Positions 1 through 9,515 of a stretch of 64,000 bases of DNA are shown here, one piece after another; position 1 is the first letter of the stretch; every line of letters starts with the position of its first letter. The translations under genes were made by a program, and so were the position numbers. Location: contig JAHDVF020000444.1 in NCBI GenBank assembly GCA_022606425.2, positions 434,001 through 498,000 on the forward strand, read 5' to 3'. Under the pieces are notes generated by a model. The model was not told where the DNA came from. It did not search any database and worked only from the letters and a program-made list of their open reading frames with translations. This DNA is from Lepidostoma basale. Taxonomy: Eukaryota > Arthropoda > Insecta > Trichoptera > Lepidostomatidae.

Positions 1-185
1 GGTACACAGAAGCAAAGTCTAATTGTAGAAGCTTCTAAAAGTTTCTTATGAGTTTAATGCAGCTGAAAGTTTGAAGCTTAATAAATATTGAATTTTTGGT
101 AGTCAAGATATTAAGATAAAATTTGGTTTGTGTCCATTATATCACTACATATACGTATGTTCTATTTTCCTCCAATGAAAAAAAA

Positions 186-290
186 ATTAACTAACCATCA
201 CGCCGTCTTCCCGAAGATGAAGGCAGAAAGAATGGACCGTCACACTTTTCTTTCCTGGCATACTTCTCTCCTTCCTCAACATTCAACAAC
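186..290 (-). mobile_element. Family A LINE, 3' end only
   Basis: The reverse strand carries the characteristic 3' end of the GTTA-tailed non-LTR family seen repeatedly in this window. It has the tail (AACTAACC on the + strand), the block equivalent to the C-terminal Ser-Gly-Glu-Thr-Ala codons, then the Cys-Gln-Asp/Glu-Arg region. Only about 100 bp remain, so nothing is coding. Confidence 0.7.
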
Positions 291-292
291 AA

Positions 293-1090
293 ATTACAAA
301 GTTAAAAAATATTTATATACAAATGTTGTTCGAAATAATTTGACTTTATTGTTTCGATTATAATCTGTATAAGCGACTTTTAACTCTAGTTTGTGATGTT
401 GTGTATACGTTTATATACATCTGCAAGCAATTGAAATCTTATATGAATTTCAATTCCAAAATATTATTAAATACAATACATTGTTTCTGGAATTAATTTG
501 TTATAATAATCTTGGCCATTTTGTCCTGGTGATAATTATAAAACCATTTCGAAGTCGTAAATTTTTTACGACAAACATAACACCGTCGTAAAGCAGTATT
601 TTGGGAGCTTGTGGAATAATGAAATAATTGTTTGAGTAATCCTGAGTTAGATAGACTCGCCCACAGTCAACCTAGCGCCCGACCGCCTGCGTCAGAACTC
701 GTGACGCTAAAGCGCCGTTGTCACGAAAGCTCCGACGATGGTATTTTCCAGAACTTGGAACAGATTCATAATTATTTAGACTACCAGAGAGATCTTCTCA
801 TTCCGATGCAACATTATTTTATTTTTCACACGGTTTTTACAGAATATTTTATTCGTGAATTTCTTAAAACACGAGTAGCGTCACACTTGTATTTTTATTT
901 ATTATCCGTGGGATATTCGGATCTTTAATTTAAAGTCTAATTGTTTACGAATTTTCTCAAACAATATGTAATTTAACGTTTTTTTAAAGTAAAATAAATA
1001 AGAAACTATTGTACATGTACATGTAAATTTTTTGTGTGTACATGTAAACATATTTATTATTAAATGTACATGTAAATTTTCTGTTTTTGT
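293..1090. other. Unassigned intergenic DNA
   Basis: AT-rich and without a recognisable gene. A GC-richer patch at about 650-765 lies in an open frame (632-928, +) of 98 codons, but the frame turns AT-rich, shows no family motif and has no clear splice signals, so I do not call a gene. Confidence 0.4.
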
Positions 1091-1094
1091 TTAG

Positions 1095-1156
1095 TTATTA
1101 TACTACTCTGGTGAAGCTTGGGTCCCAGCGAAACTAGTTGGTATCAATTATAATAA
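1095..1156 (+). ncRNA. Hammerhead-like ribozyme module (family C)
   Basis: Core CTGGTGA at 1108-1114, one extra A, hairpin 1116-1129 (GCT...AGC), GAAAC at 1130-1134, two bases, then GTT at 1137-1139. The bases before the core (TACT, 1104-1107) pair with those after GTT (GGTA, 1140-1143). After an internal loop (1 nt versus 5 nt), TTATTATA (1095-1102) pairs with TATAATAA (1149-1156). This matches a type I hammerhead with minimal stem III and a looped stem I, as in Penelope-like elements. Deviations are A-to-G at core position 6 and the extra nucleotide before stem II, so activity is unproven. Confidence 0.45.
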
Positions 1157-2532
1157 CCATACCGTGGTTAAATACAAAGTGTTTTATTATTTTATATCTA
1201 TGAGAATCTATTTAAGTCCGCACAAATAAATGTAATACCCATGTATCCATTACACATATAACCCAGCCTACACCCCTCAAGGCGCACTAGACTGTTCTGT
1301 AGGTGGATAGAGGAAGCGAGTCAGACCTAGAGCCACAGGAAAAAAAAACCTACAGGACCAGTTAAAGGCGACAGACTTCATAAAGAATGGCGTTAAGCAT
1401 CAGGCGTGCGATATAATCGAGAGAAGGACCCTCGAAGCCCCATGCATCACGCAGGTGTGATAGAAAAACAAAAAGGTGTTGTTTACCCGAAACATGTTTG
1501 TGAAAAATTATATTAAATATTGTATTAATACAAATAATTTTGTGATAACTTTTGAAAAATATTGTGTCGTACTGACAACAACATTTTTTTTGACATTTCT
1601 TTTTACATTTAGGCTTTGGACCTCAGACGTCTTTCCTCAGTATTAAAATTTGAAAATATGTTTTAAAATATATACATATAATGAAGGAAGTCTGCTGTCT
1701 TAAACAAGTGAAAAAGTATTATACATAAAAACGTTACGTTTTTCGAGATTATATATGTGTAAATCTACAGCACAATGTGATGGTGAACGAAGAAGAAATT
1801 CAAAATATATTTTAAAAAAATGGACGTACAATACAACGTGCAGGCGAGTAAGGCATGCATCGATCAATGGCTAACACTAGCTTATAGACTGTATGGGTTG
1901 CACGCAACTGGTAAATGTATAATACTCGTATAATGACCATTCACACCCATCGAAGGTTATGACCATGATGGCCGACACCCAGATTTAAATTAGTCTAGCC
2001 ACGCCGTATTTCTCTCACTCTTAACTACCAAATCACATTACGTATTAAGCATTAGTCAAAACCAAATATATAAAATTGTACACTACAGGCTGGTATGTAA
2101 TTTATCAGAAGTGTCAAGTTGGCAATTAGTGTCAGGTACAGAGCTGAAGTGTCGGCCCAGTTATGTGCAGGTGCTAGCAGTGCCTACGTACTTACACGGA
2201 CTGGTGAGATACTTTGGCAAGTGATGTGCCTAATCTTCCTGATTCCACACCTACTGGATAATGTGTTAACATATTAATAGTACTTGACTAAACCTATTTT
2301 CTAGCCCGACGACTGTGAGCTGGACAATACGGAAATGACTTTTCTTACTGGCATGGGCGATGAAAGGAGAAATATTTTTAAAAATATTTTGAATGTATTT
2401 TTGACAATGAATCATACTGTGATTTTCATATTTAGTCACGTTTTACTAAATACTCACTGTTACACTTCAGAAAATAGGAAAATCCGTTTAACTATTTATT
2501 ATTAAGAAAACTTTCTGGAAGTTAACAATATA
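1157..2532. other. Intergenic DNA with degenerate repeat pieces
   Basis: No gene seen. Degenerate GAAAC-type modules occur near 1485-1500 (+) and as a diverged inverted pair near 1610-1720. The segments 1258-1480 and 1850-2330 are less AT-rich than their surroundings and are not recognised. Confidence 0.4.
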
Positions 2533-2732
2533 TTTTAAACTGTTCATGAATACACTTTGTTTTTTGTATCACAATTGTATTTTATTTTACGCGACAGTTG
2601 TTTTATCGACCTATGTTGACATCATCATTGTAACACCTAATGATGTCAACATAGGTTGATGAAACAGCTGTCGCGTAAAATAAAATACAATTGTGATACA
2701 AAAAAAAAAGTTTATTCATTAACAATTTAAAA
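2533..2732. repeat. 200-bp palindrome of family B modules
   Basis: Two arms (about 2533-2624 and 2641-2732) are near-perfect reverse complements around a 16-bp spacer. Each arm holds the family B module: TGATGAT, a GTCAAC/GTTGAT hairpin, then GAAACAGCTGTCGCG (direct copy at 2641-2675). Confidence 0.85.
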
Positions 2733-2734
2733 TG

Positions 2735-2880
2735 TTAAGGTATCATAGTGTTGCGGCCAAAACAATGGACTATTTAGTAAACGATATGTTATGTTATGAT
2801 ATTAATTCATTGTTTTGGCGGAAACATAATAATGCTTCAACATTATTAACTGTTTTAATTTTGAAACAGTGTTATAATAC
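2735..2880. repeat. Inverted repeat around CCAAAACAATGGACT
   Basis: Two inverted copies of a block containing CCAAAACAATGGA (about 2738-2780 and 2805-2860). The same block recurs near 16180, 39340, 45400, 51430, 51830, 52060 and 54450, often as the outer ends of family B palindromes. It looks like the outer part of the same repeat family. Confidence 0.6.
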
Positions 2881-2882
2881 TA

Positions 2883-3500
2883 TCTTCTGCAAATCTGTCT
2901 CTAAAATCCCAAATTAATAACACGGTCAGCGCTAGTTTCTTCCACCTAAGACGATTAAAATCCGTCAAAAGGAGTATTCCCCATGACACTTTCAAAACTC
3001 TTGTAAATTCCTTCGTTGCGTCACGACTTGATTATTGTAATGGAATTTATGCAAACATTCCAAAACAACAAATAAACAAACTTCAATCTGCGTTCAATGC
3101 AGCAGCAAGGCTCATTAAAGGCATTCCAAAAAAGTCACATATAACACAACATCTCAAAGAACTTCACTGGCTTAAAAGTCCGGAAAGAATCCAGTATAAA
3201 CTCTGCTGGACAGTCTTTAAAGCGCTACATAGAATGGCGCCAAGTCATATATCTGAACTCTGTATAACGGACAGCCTAAATTCACGGAAATCCACACTTC
3301 GCTCGGCAAACTCTTCAGCAATAGGAAGATTAGTTGAGCCGAAGCGTTGCCCCAGTACAAATTTCGGGGATCGAGCGTTCGCGGTAGCCGGTCCATCAGC
3401 TTGGAACAATCTCCCTTCACACCTTAGATGCATAAATGATCCGACAGATTTCAGATCTAAATTGAAAACCCATCTTTTTCATATTTCATACCCAATTTAA
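2883..3500 (+). pseudogene. Reverse transcriptase C-terminus (CR1/L2-like), 5'-truncated
   Basis: About 205 codons are open in one frame to a TAA at 3498-3500, with no start codon at the left edge because the element is truncated. Visible motifs, in order, are SRLDYCN, KLQSAFNAAARLI, LKELHWL, KALHRMAP, GDRAFAVAGPSAWNNLP and LKTHLF. This is the usual ending of CR1/L2-type RT ORFs. The catalytic YxDD box is missing. The unbroken frame suggests a fairly recent insertion, but it cannot be functional alone. Confidence 0.8.
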
Positions 3501-3661
3501 ACATTTATACTTTGTTCTACTATACTTTTAAACCGATCGTTTTTTAAGCGGTCACATTTAGATTTTTAGATTTAAAACACGTCTTAATGCGCCCTTGAGG
3601 TGATTACATCACAAAAACGGCGCTTTAAAAGTTAGCATATTATTATTATTATTATTATTAT
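2883..3661 (+). mobile_element. CR1/L2-like LINE, 3' fragment with (ATT)n tail
   Basis: A 5'-truncated non-LTR retrotransposon (family E). It has an open RT C-terminal region (2883-3500), a short 3' UTR with the element-end motif GCGCCCTTGAGGTG and AACGGCGCT, and a terminal (ATT)n array at about 3640-3661. A second copy of only its extreme 3' end lies at 25448-25503. The short simple-repeat tail and C-terminal motifs are typical of CR1/L2/Daphne-group elements. Confidence 0.8.
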
Positions 3662-4012
3662 CTTCTTCTTCCTTGTTGTGTGATCTGTTCTCCAGAGGGT
3701 TGCTCCTCCTGTGAGATGGATTCCCAGCTGTCATTCAATTTTTAGGAGGTCTTCCACGAGGACGAGTTCCGTAAGGCTGATTATGTAATGAAATCCAGGG
3801 GACTCTGATGGTATCCATTCTTTGGACATGACTGTACCAGTGCCATATTCGCTGTCTACACCATCTTATAATATCCTTAGCCATTCTGGTGTTCCTCATG
3901 CGATCTCTCGGTGTCTTGCTTGCTATCATTCTCAGTGTCTTCATCTCGGAACTCCTCAAAACCTGTTTGGTCCTGACTGAATCTGCCCTTGCCTCAACGT
4001 CATATGTTATTA
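3661..4012 (-). mobile_element. Family C LINE, 3' end
   Basis: The reverse strand encodes the C-terminal block of a non-LTR RT (about 3735-3990): LRSSEMKTLRMIASKTPRDR, then WCRQRIWHWYSHVQRMD, then GTRPRGRPP. It ends in a GAA-rich tail (TTCTTCTTCC on the + strand at 3661). It abuts the (ATT)n tail of the preceding LINE exactly, so one element inserted at the end of the other. Related copies are at 29205-29510 (-), 37620-38215 (+) and 40545-40800 (+). Confidence 0.75.
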
Positions 4013-4084
4013 TTGTAAAAAATATGCAATAATACGTATCAAATGAATAAATTAACTTGTATGAAATTATCTATGAAACTGTTG

Positions 4085-4150
4085 TTCGGAACACCTGCTA
4101 TGCCAACATAGGTTGGCGAAACATTCGTCGCGACGATTTTATAGAAATTT
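4085..4150 (+). repeat. Family B module, single arm
   Basis: One copy of the hammerhead-like family B unit (hairpin CCAACATAGGTTGG, then CGAAACATTCGTCGCGACG). It is followed by AT-rich 3' sequence and is not paired with an inverted arm here. Confidence 0.6.
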
Positions 4151-4248
4151 ATAAATAAATTGTCATACTATAATAACGGTGTTTTAAAATTAAAACAGAT
4201 AATACGAATGTGACATGATGCCCTAATCCAAATGTCAATGTAACATAT

Positions 4249-4507
4249 CGCACCGTGAGTGTAAAACCGAAACAAGTGCAAATATACAGTTTGGAGATAT
4301 GGGAGTTTAAAGACTTCATATTGTTTGGAAAAACTGTTTTTTTTTAATAAACCGATGATTTTCAGTTTAAAGTAATATACCTTTAAACCGAAAATCATTG
4401 GTTTATTTAAAAAAAAAAACAGTTTTTCCAAGCAATATGAAGTCTTGAAACTCCCATATCTCCAAACTGTATATTTGCACTTGTTTCGGTTTTACACTCA
4501 CGGTGCG
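4249..4507. repeat. 259-bp near-perfect palindrome
   Basis: Arms of about 125 bp run from CGCACCGTGAG (4249) to CTCACGGTGCG (ending 4507), centred near 4378, with few mismatches and almost no spacer. It contains ACCGAAACAAGTGC but lacks the CUGAUGA/GAAAC hairpin of the other families. It could be a foldback MITE or a recent inverted duplication. Confidence 0.85.
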
Positions 4508-4999
4508 AATGTACTATTTCACGAGTGTATATATGTAATTACGAGTACTAATATACCCTTATTATGTTTTAATATAATTATCGGACTAACCTTGTGCTAT
4601 AAATAATGTATACGATTACTTATATATAATAATATATTTTGTTTGTACTCGCAAATCATTTGATTCAATATTATATTTGGCTTTTAATACTCCTGGTACT
4701 GTAATTCAAAACACTAATTAATTAATGTTTCTGTAAGATTCCAGTCTCACCAACATAAAGCATACTCCTTGCATAATTTATTGAGTTCATGTGCAGTTTG
4801 ATATTAAATTAATCGGGCGTCGCGAAAGATTTACTGCATATGAATGTGATACTCATATAGTTTTGATGTTCCCAATGTTAAATTTGACAGATTTGTAGAT
4901 GATATCAAGGTTGGTCGAAGAGGAATATGACTAAGAAATCATACGCGTTCATTATGTACCTACATACACAATAATATAATAATCACACATACATATACA
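4508..4999. other. Unassigned AT-rich DNA
   Basis: No coding or repeat signal recognised, apart from short AT microsatellite-like stretches near 4620-4640. Confidence 0.5.
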
Positions 5000-5665
5000 A
5001 CTGGAACAAGTGGATGAATTTGTTTATTTAGGAAGTATGTTTACAAAGGATGGGAGAGTGGAGAAGGATATTGAAAGAAGGGTTGGGGCAGGCTACAGAG
5101 TAAATGGTGCACTTAAAGTTGTCATCGCAAACAAAAGCCTATCCAAAAAAGCTAAGATGGCAGTGCATAATGGTGTTCTTGTGCCGACCCTTATGTATGG
5201 AAGTGAAGCATGGAACTGGCAAATGAAGGATGAAAGTAGAATAAATGAAGTAGAAACGAGATCTCTAAGACGGATGTGTGGTAAATCTGTAGATGATAGA
5301 GTCTCAAATGCAAGTATAAGAAGTGAATGCTGTGCGAATGAAAGTGTTATGAACAGAATAATGAAAGGGTCGTTCAGATGGTTAGGACACATGGAATGAA
5401 TGAGTGAAGACAGAATGGTGAAGAAGGTATATGTAAACGACGTGAACGGAGCTAGAAAAAGAGGAAGACCGAGGAAAACATGGCACGATCAAATCAGTCA
5501 AATATTAAATATCAGTCACGTGAGGAGTCGGAGAAATCGACGTGCGTGCATGACAATATGTATGAATGTAGAGGAATCGAGAAAAGTATGTTAGGACAGA
5601 ACAGTGTGGCGTTCCATTCTTTCTGCCTATCCCTCCGGGGAGACGGCGTGTTGGTTAGTTAGTTT
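5000..5665 (+). mobile_element. Family A LINE, 5'-truncated, GTTA tail
   Basis: The C-terminal RT region and 3' end of the most abundant LINE here. Frame 5010-5399 reads FVYLGSMFTKDGRVEKDIERR, YGSEAWNW, SLRRMCGKSV and FRWLGHME. An in-frame stop at 5397-5399 interrupts the ORF, which resumes at once as MSEDRMVKKVYVN and continues to GRPRKTWHDQI. It ends TTGGTTAGTTAGTT, the family's short tandem tail. This domain order is common to RTE-like and related insect elements. Upstream catalytic RT and endonuclease are absent. Confidence 0.85.
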
Positions 5666-6040
5666 TATACAAGACTCGTACATTCTCACCCTGGAATTTA
5701 TATACGAAACACCGAATGATTTGCTTAAGTCGTAATGAAAAATATCATTTTAAAGAATTGAGTTTAATTCTATTTGCTCTCGGCTCTTCGCCATCATTTG
5801 GTACCAGATTTTGCATTTAAAATTACACGTAATAAACTGAAATCATCAATATTACGGAAGTCCGCAAGTCAACAATTTACGAATACAAAAATACATTCCG
5901 ATTTAATTGGAAAGATTTTTGATAAAAACCTAGCAAGGCCCTATACGTCACTTCCAGTAAATATAAAAATATCTGTTTTTATTAATAACTGTTAAAATTT
6001 ATAACACTGTATGCTATCGCTATTTTTATTATTCACTTCT
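5666..6040. other. Unassigned DNA with a short open frame
   Basis: A 73-codon frame at 5774-5995 (+) has no recognised motif and no gene-like context. It is not called. Confidence 0.4.
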
Positions 6041-6042
6041 CG

Positions 6043-6150
6043 AGTGTCGCGACAGCTGTTTCGCTAACCGATGTTAGCATCATCAGGCGTTACAAACAAT
6101 TGTTTTTATTAATAAAATTAAGGCGTTAACACTGCGGAATTCCATAATTA
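6043..6150 (-). repeat. Family B module, single arm
   Basis: Reverse-strand copy of the family B hammerhead-like unit (GTCGCGACAGCTGTTTCG...CATCATCAGG on the + strand). It is joined to the recurrent sequence GGCGTTAACACTG...GAATTCCA, which also appears near 21540, 24545, 38880 and 42665. Confidence 0.6.
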
Positions 6151-6732
6151 TTTTTTTTTATGAAATAAACCTCTTTTTCACTTTTGAGTTAATTGTGTGC
6201 CGTTTCAGAAGGTGTTGCTTTAATAATTTAATATTTTTATACCCCACGGAGCATAACTATTATCCTTTTTTGTACCCCTCAGTATTTCTCACAGGAATGT
6301 TGAAGTTCAACACTCTTGAAACTCGTCGAATGATTTTTCAAGGCAAGCATTTTTTTAAACTATAATATAATATTATCCCTAGGTATTTACAATCCAGGAA
6401 TACTGAGAGAACTTAATCTATACGTTCCCCATTTATTTATATATTTATTTAATGCCCCAAATTGTCGCACAGAGGCCCTTCGTAGTTCTCCTATATTAAA
6501 AACGATTCGTCTTTTAAATGAGGTGGCAAAAGAGATAGACCTCTTTGGATGCAATTATGGTGAATTCGTGAATACCCTTACGATAAGGGCAGAAAGGAAA
6601 TAACTGGCATATTCCTATTCATAAGGTTCTATGTATATTTCCTTCGATATTCTTTTTTTTCACCCTTAAATTGATTTGGCTCGCGCTGTAATGATGTAAG
6701 TGGTTTTTTCAACAAAATAATAATAATAATAA
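6151..6732. other. Intergenic DNA; stray minisatellite unit and SINE 3' end
   Basis: A single diverged unit of the downstream 55-bp minisatellite sits at about 6190-6230. The 3' end of the tRNA-derived SINE (reverse strand) lies at about 6645-6715, followed by (AAT)n at 6716-6732. No gene seen. Confidence 0.5.
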
Positions 6733-7240
6733 TAGTTGGTTTTTAAATTTCGATGATCGTGTACCACTTCAGAAGGTGATGCTTTAATAGTTGGTTTTTA
6801 AATGTCGATGATCGTGTACCACTTCAGAAGGTGTTGCTTTAATAGTTGGTTTTTAAATGTCGATGATCGTGTACCACTTCAGAAGGTGTTGCTTCAATAG
6901 TTGGTTTTAAATGTCGATGATCGTGTACCACTTCAGAAGGTGTTGCTTTAATAGTTGGTTTTTAAATGTCGATGATCGTGTACCACTTCAGAAGGTGTTG
7001 CTTTAATAGTTGGTTTTTAAATGTCGATGATCGTGTACCACTTCAGAAGCTGTTGCTTCAATAGTTGGTTTTAAATATCGATGATCGTGTACCACTTCAG
7101 AAGGTGATGCTTTAATAGTTGGTTTTTAAATGTCGATGATCGTTTACCACTTCAGAAGGTTTTGCTTTAATAATTGGTTTTTAAATGTCGATGATTGTGT
7201 GCCGCTTCAGAAAGTGTAGCTTTAATAGTTGGTTTTTTTC
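6733..7240. repeat. 55-bp minisatellite, nine units plus partial
   Basis: Units begin at 6733, 6788, 6843, 6898, 6952, 7007, 7062, 7116, 7171 and 7226 (partial); the units starting at 6898 and 7062 are 54 bp. Each contains TAGTTGGTTTTTAAATGTCG and CCACTTCAGAAGGTGTTGC. The 54-bp variants recur three units apart, hinting at a 164-bp higher-order repeat. The array ends inside the polypyrimidine tract of the splice acceptor at 7243, so it lies at the 3' end of an intron. Confidence 0.95.
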
Positions 7241-7243
7241 CAG

Positions 7244-7428
7244 TGAAACTCGGCGACGACTCTCCCCTGAGCACCAACAACAACAAGTGGGGCTGCGGCG
7301 GCGGCGGAGGGGGCGGGGGCGGATCGCTGTCCGCCCACCACGCCGCCTTCTCCAGCCTCCTGGCGGGCTCGCCCTACCTGCTGGCGGACCAGGTCAATGG
7401 CCTGCCCAAGCACAACCACCTCTTCTAA
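7244..7428 (+). CDS. Terminal coding exon of an unidentified gene
   Basis: After a strong acceptor (pyrimidine run then CCAG ending at 7243), an open frame of 60 codons plus a split codon runs to TAA at 7426-7428. The composition is strikingly GC-rich with GC-ending codons, unlike everything around it except the Mp20 exons, which supports a host exon. The encoded tail starts KLGDDSPLSTNNNKWGC, then has nine consecutive Gly, then SLSAHHAAFSSLLAGSPYLL, and ends PKHNHLF. It has no fold I can name. Gly, Asn and His runs with low complexity are common in C-termini of developmental transcription factors, but that is only a guess. Upstream exons are outside this window or unrecognised to the left; the reading phase assumes the previous exon ends with one base of a codon. 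The 3' UTR follows with AATAAA at 7674-7679. Confidence 0.7.
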
Positions 7429-7700
7429 GGGCGGCCAGCGAGACTGTTAGTGGCGGCAAAACTAGGATAAATTGTAACTAAACCTTGCATCACACAACCC
7501 CTAGCTTCACCAGGATTCAATATTAAAGCAAAAAAATATTATTATTTGAGAGACACTGAAAATATTTAACTATGAATAATTATTTATAATCTGTTCATTT
7601 CACGTATTATTTTTGTACAATATAATAGTATCTTATAATCATGTACAGATTTTCATGTATTATAAAAAATGAAAATAAAAAATGGATAATTTATTATTCC
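7429..7700 (+). other. Probable 3' UTR of the 7244-7428 exon
   Basis: AT-rich sequence between the stop codon and the first good poly(A) signal. No repeats were recognised within it. Confidence 0.5.
7674..7679 (+). promoter_or_regulatory. Poly(A) signal AATAAA
   Basis: Canonical hexamer about 245 bp after the stop codon of the unidentified terminal exon. Confidence 0.5.
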
Positions 7701-7715
7701 TTTATAGTTCTCGTA

Positions 7716-7861
7716 TACAGGGTTTCCCAGATTACGACGTCAACCCGGAAACAGATGATGAAAAATTTAACTTAGATTTTTTTTTACATTTTTCTCGTAA
7801 CCAGCATGACTTGCCCTATCATCTGTTTCCGGGTTAACGTCGTAATCTGGGACACCCTGTA
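7716..7861. mobile_element. 146-bp MITE, CAGGGTKTCCCAGATTACG termini
   Basis: Terminal inverted repeats of about 45 bp (from TACAGGGTTTCCCAG on the left; its complement ends CTGGGACACCCTGTA on the right) surround a short T-rich core. A TA dinucleotide flanks both ends (7714-7715 and 7862-7863), consistent with a TA target duplication. Confidence 0.75.
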
Positions 7862-7884
7862 TATAATATTATTATAATTATTAT

Positions 7885-8110
7885 TTTGTGGAATCGCTCT
7901 TTACATCATTACAGCGCGAGCCCAATCGATGTAAAGGGTATAGCTATCATATTCATTTTAATGACATGTGATAGGTAGCTAATCTATCGCCATTTTATTG
8001 TCACGTGAATTCTACACTAGACTAAACATAATGTGATAATCACACCGGGAATCGAGCCCGGGACGTTCGGTGTGTCGTAGCACTTACAACTCGCCCACGA
8101 AGGTCGTTTG
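7885..8110 (-). mobile_element. tRNA-derived SINE
   Basis: On the reverse strand, a tRNA-like head with a B-box (GGCTCGATTCCCGG, read from about 8060 to 8047) is followed by the body TCACGTGACAATAAAATGGCGATAGATT and the conserved end TCGATTGGGCTCGCGCTGTAATGATG. The same body is found at 35505-35760 (+), around 55340-56350 (-, split) and 58830-58990 (-). It is not a functional tRNA, because no cloverleaf acceptor stem is evident. Confidence 0.75.
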
Positions 8111-8290
8111 GTTTAAGTTTCACTTAGGTTTATGCCTTCGAACGGTCAGAAGATGGCAAAGCTGCCGAAACCGATCGAAGTCATGTACTAATTGGAATTA
8201 AATTAAATATATCAGAGAACTATAAAGGAATTTTAAATTATTTTTTATACTCATTATTAACAATTACCAGGAAATTTCAAATAACAACAA
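8100..8290 (+). repeat. Family G repeat (GAAACCG module)
   Basis: Contains AGAAGATGGCAAAGCTGCC then GAAACCGATCGAAGTC. It is a diverged copy of the palindrome arm at 15595-15725; a further fragment lies at 47850-47950. Confidence 0.6.
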
Positions 8291-8410
8291 TTAATATTTT
8301 TATGGATAGTACCTAAACCGTTTGATTAAATTTACATGAAACAGACTATTCGGAGATTATTATTATTTATTGTTTTTTGAACAATAATGTAAAACTCCAT
8401 ATTAAATAGT

Positions 8411-8578
8411 TAATACGAATGAAAACGACAGTTTTATAGTAGTTTCATTATATTTTATAGGAATGACATGTTTCGCCCTTCTAAGGCATTATCAAATGTC
8501 ATGCCTTAGAAGGGCGAAACAAATCATTTCCACAAAATATAATAATACTTCTAGAAAACTGTCGTTTTTAATTATTAC
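8411..8578. repeat. Family E palindrome
   Basis: Head-to-head arms of about 76 bp (8411-8488 and 8502-8578) run from AATACGAATGAAAACGACAG inward to the module TTGATAAT-GCCTT...AGGGC-GAAACATGTC. It is flanked by the recurrent GAACAATAATGTAAAACTCCAT motif. Sister copies are near 17035, 35240, 37292, 43540, 44580, 45126 and 51195. Confidence 0.8.
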
Positions 8579-8639
8579 TATGTTTTTAGTTAAATTTGTG
8601 AGCATTAAAACTCATTTGACGATAAAGATTTAATTAAAT

Positions 8640-8855
8640 TTACTTACTTATACTGTCGATGTCGTCCACTGCTGGACATAGGCCTCCCCCATATTTCTCC
8701 ACTCACTCCTATGTTGCGCCTTCTGCATCCAGTCTCCAGCAATTTTTCTTATACTCTGTCTCCCTCTGAATCTTCAATCTTCACGAGGTCTCCAATCCAC
8801 TAATCTTCTAGTCCACCGTTGGTCATCTGTCCGGCAACATGTTCCTATGAATGAA
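8640..8855 (-). mobile_element. LINE 3' end (RTE-like)
   Basis: The reverse strand gives a frame-broken C-terminus of a non-LTR ORF: a GHVAGQMT-like segment, a damaged RWTRRLVDWRP-like block, and an end equivalent to GEAYVQQWT. The + strand shows the familiar CCACTGCTGGACATAGGCCT signature. The tail is TAAGTAAGTAAA, a short tandem repeat. Confidence 0.7.
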
Positions 8856-8936
8856 TAAAAAAATTTAACCGTCAAATAACAGCAACTACTTTTTAAAATT
8901 TAATTATAAGACACTATATTTCAAAGGAATTTTATT

Positions 8937-9515
8937 TGATTGGGCCGAGACAACCAAACCGCAGAGCTAAAAAGAAGAATTGGACTAAGCTGGACAGCTT
9001 TCGGAAACATGAGTTACATCCTTAAAAACCGGAAAATACTGATCAACCTGAAACCAAAAGTCTATGAAGCCTGCGTTCTGCCAGTTGGAACTTATGGTCT
9101 TGAAACTGTTACATTGTCCAAACAAAGTGCCGAGAAACTACGAGTGACCCAAAGAGCCATGGAAAGAGCTATATGATAGGATGATGATGCCTAAGAGACA
9201 GAGTCAGAAACGATACGGTGAGAGAAAAAACAAAAGTCACTGTCATAATCCACCGGTGGCGACCCTAAAATGGCAATGGGCAGGTCACGTAGCCAGAAGC
9301 TCAGATGAGAAGTGGACAAGAAGACTGCTGACTTGGAGACCGTGGACGGCAAAGAGAAGTGCAGGGCGATCACAACTACGGTGGAAGGATGATCTGAACA
9401 GACACGTCGGAATAACCTGGATGCAGTCTGCACAGGACAGACTGACATGGAAGCGAATGGAGGAGGCCTTTGTCCAGGAGTGGACGGGAATAGGCTGAGG
9501 AAGAAGAAGCAGCAG
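8937..9515 (+). mobile_element. Family B LINE, 5'-truncated, GAA tail
   Basis: C-terminal RT region with motifs ELKRRIGLSWTAFG, KVYEACVLPVGTYGLET, LSKQSAEKLRVTQRAMERA, WAGHVARSSD, RRLLTWRP and RKDDLNRHVG-like text, ending GIG-stop and GAGGAAGAAGAAG. An in-frame TGA at 9174-9176 and small indels break the frame. Sister copies are at 22165-22700, 27118-27640 and 36520-36745. Confidence 0.85.

Noticed and set aside
5010..5594. Frames that could be annotated as host genes for endonuclease-reverse transcriptase-like proteins (also at 8940, 23379, 45785, 60011, 62917)
   Set aside because: They are multi-copy, 5'-truncated, lack catalytic residues and end in tandem tails; they are LINE remnants.
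6733..7240. CRISPR-like array
   Set aside because: The units are contiguous with no unique spacers and the genome is eukaryotic; it is a minisatellite.
7222..7481. Alternative frames over the 7244-7428 exon (Arg-rich + frame, Ala/Val-rich reverse frame)
   Set aside because: They are shadows of a GC-rich exon. Only one frame follows the splice acceptor and has sensible composition and stop.
8040..8110. A tRNA gene (CCGGGAATCGAGCCCGG)
   Set aside because: Only the B-box and a weak A-box are tRNA-like, there is no full cloverleaf, and the body recurs at three other loci; it is a SINE.
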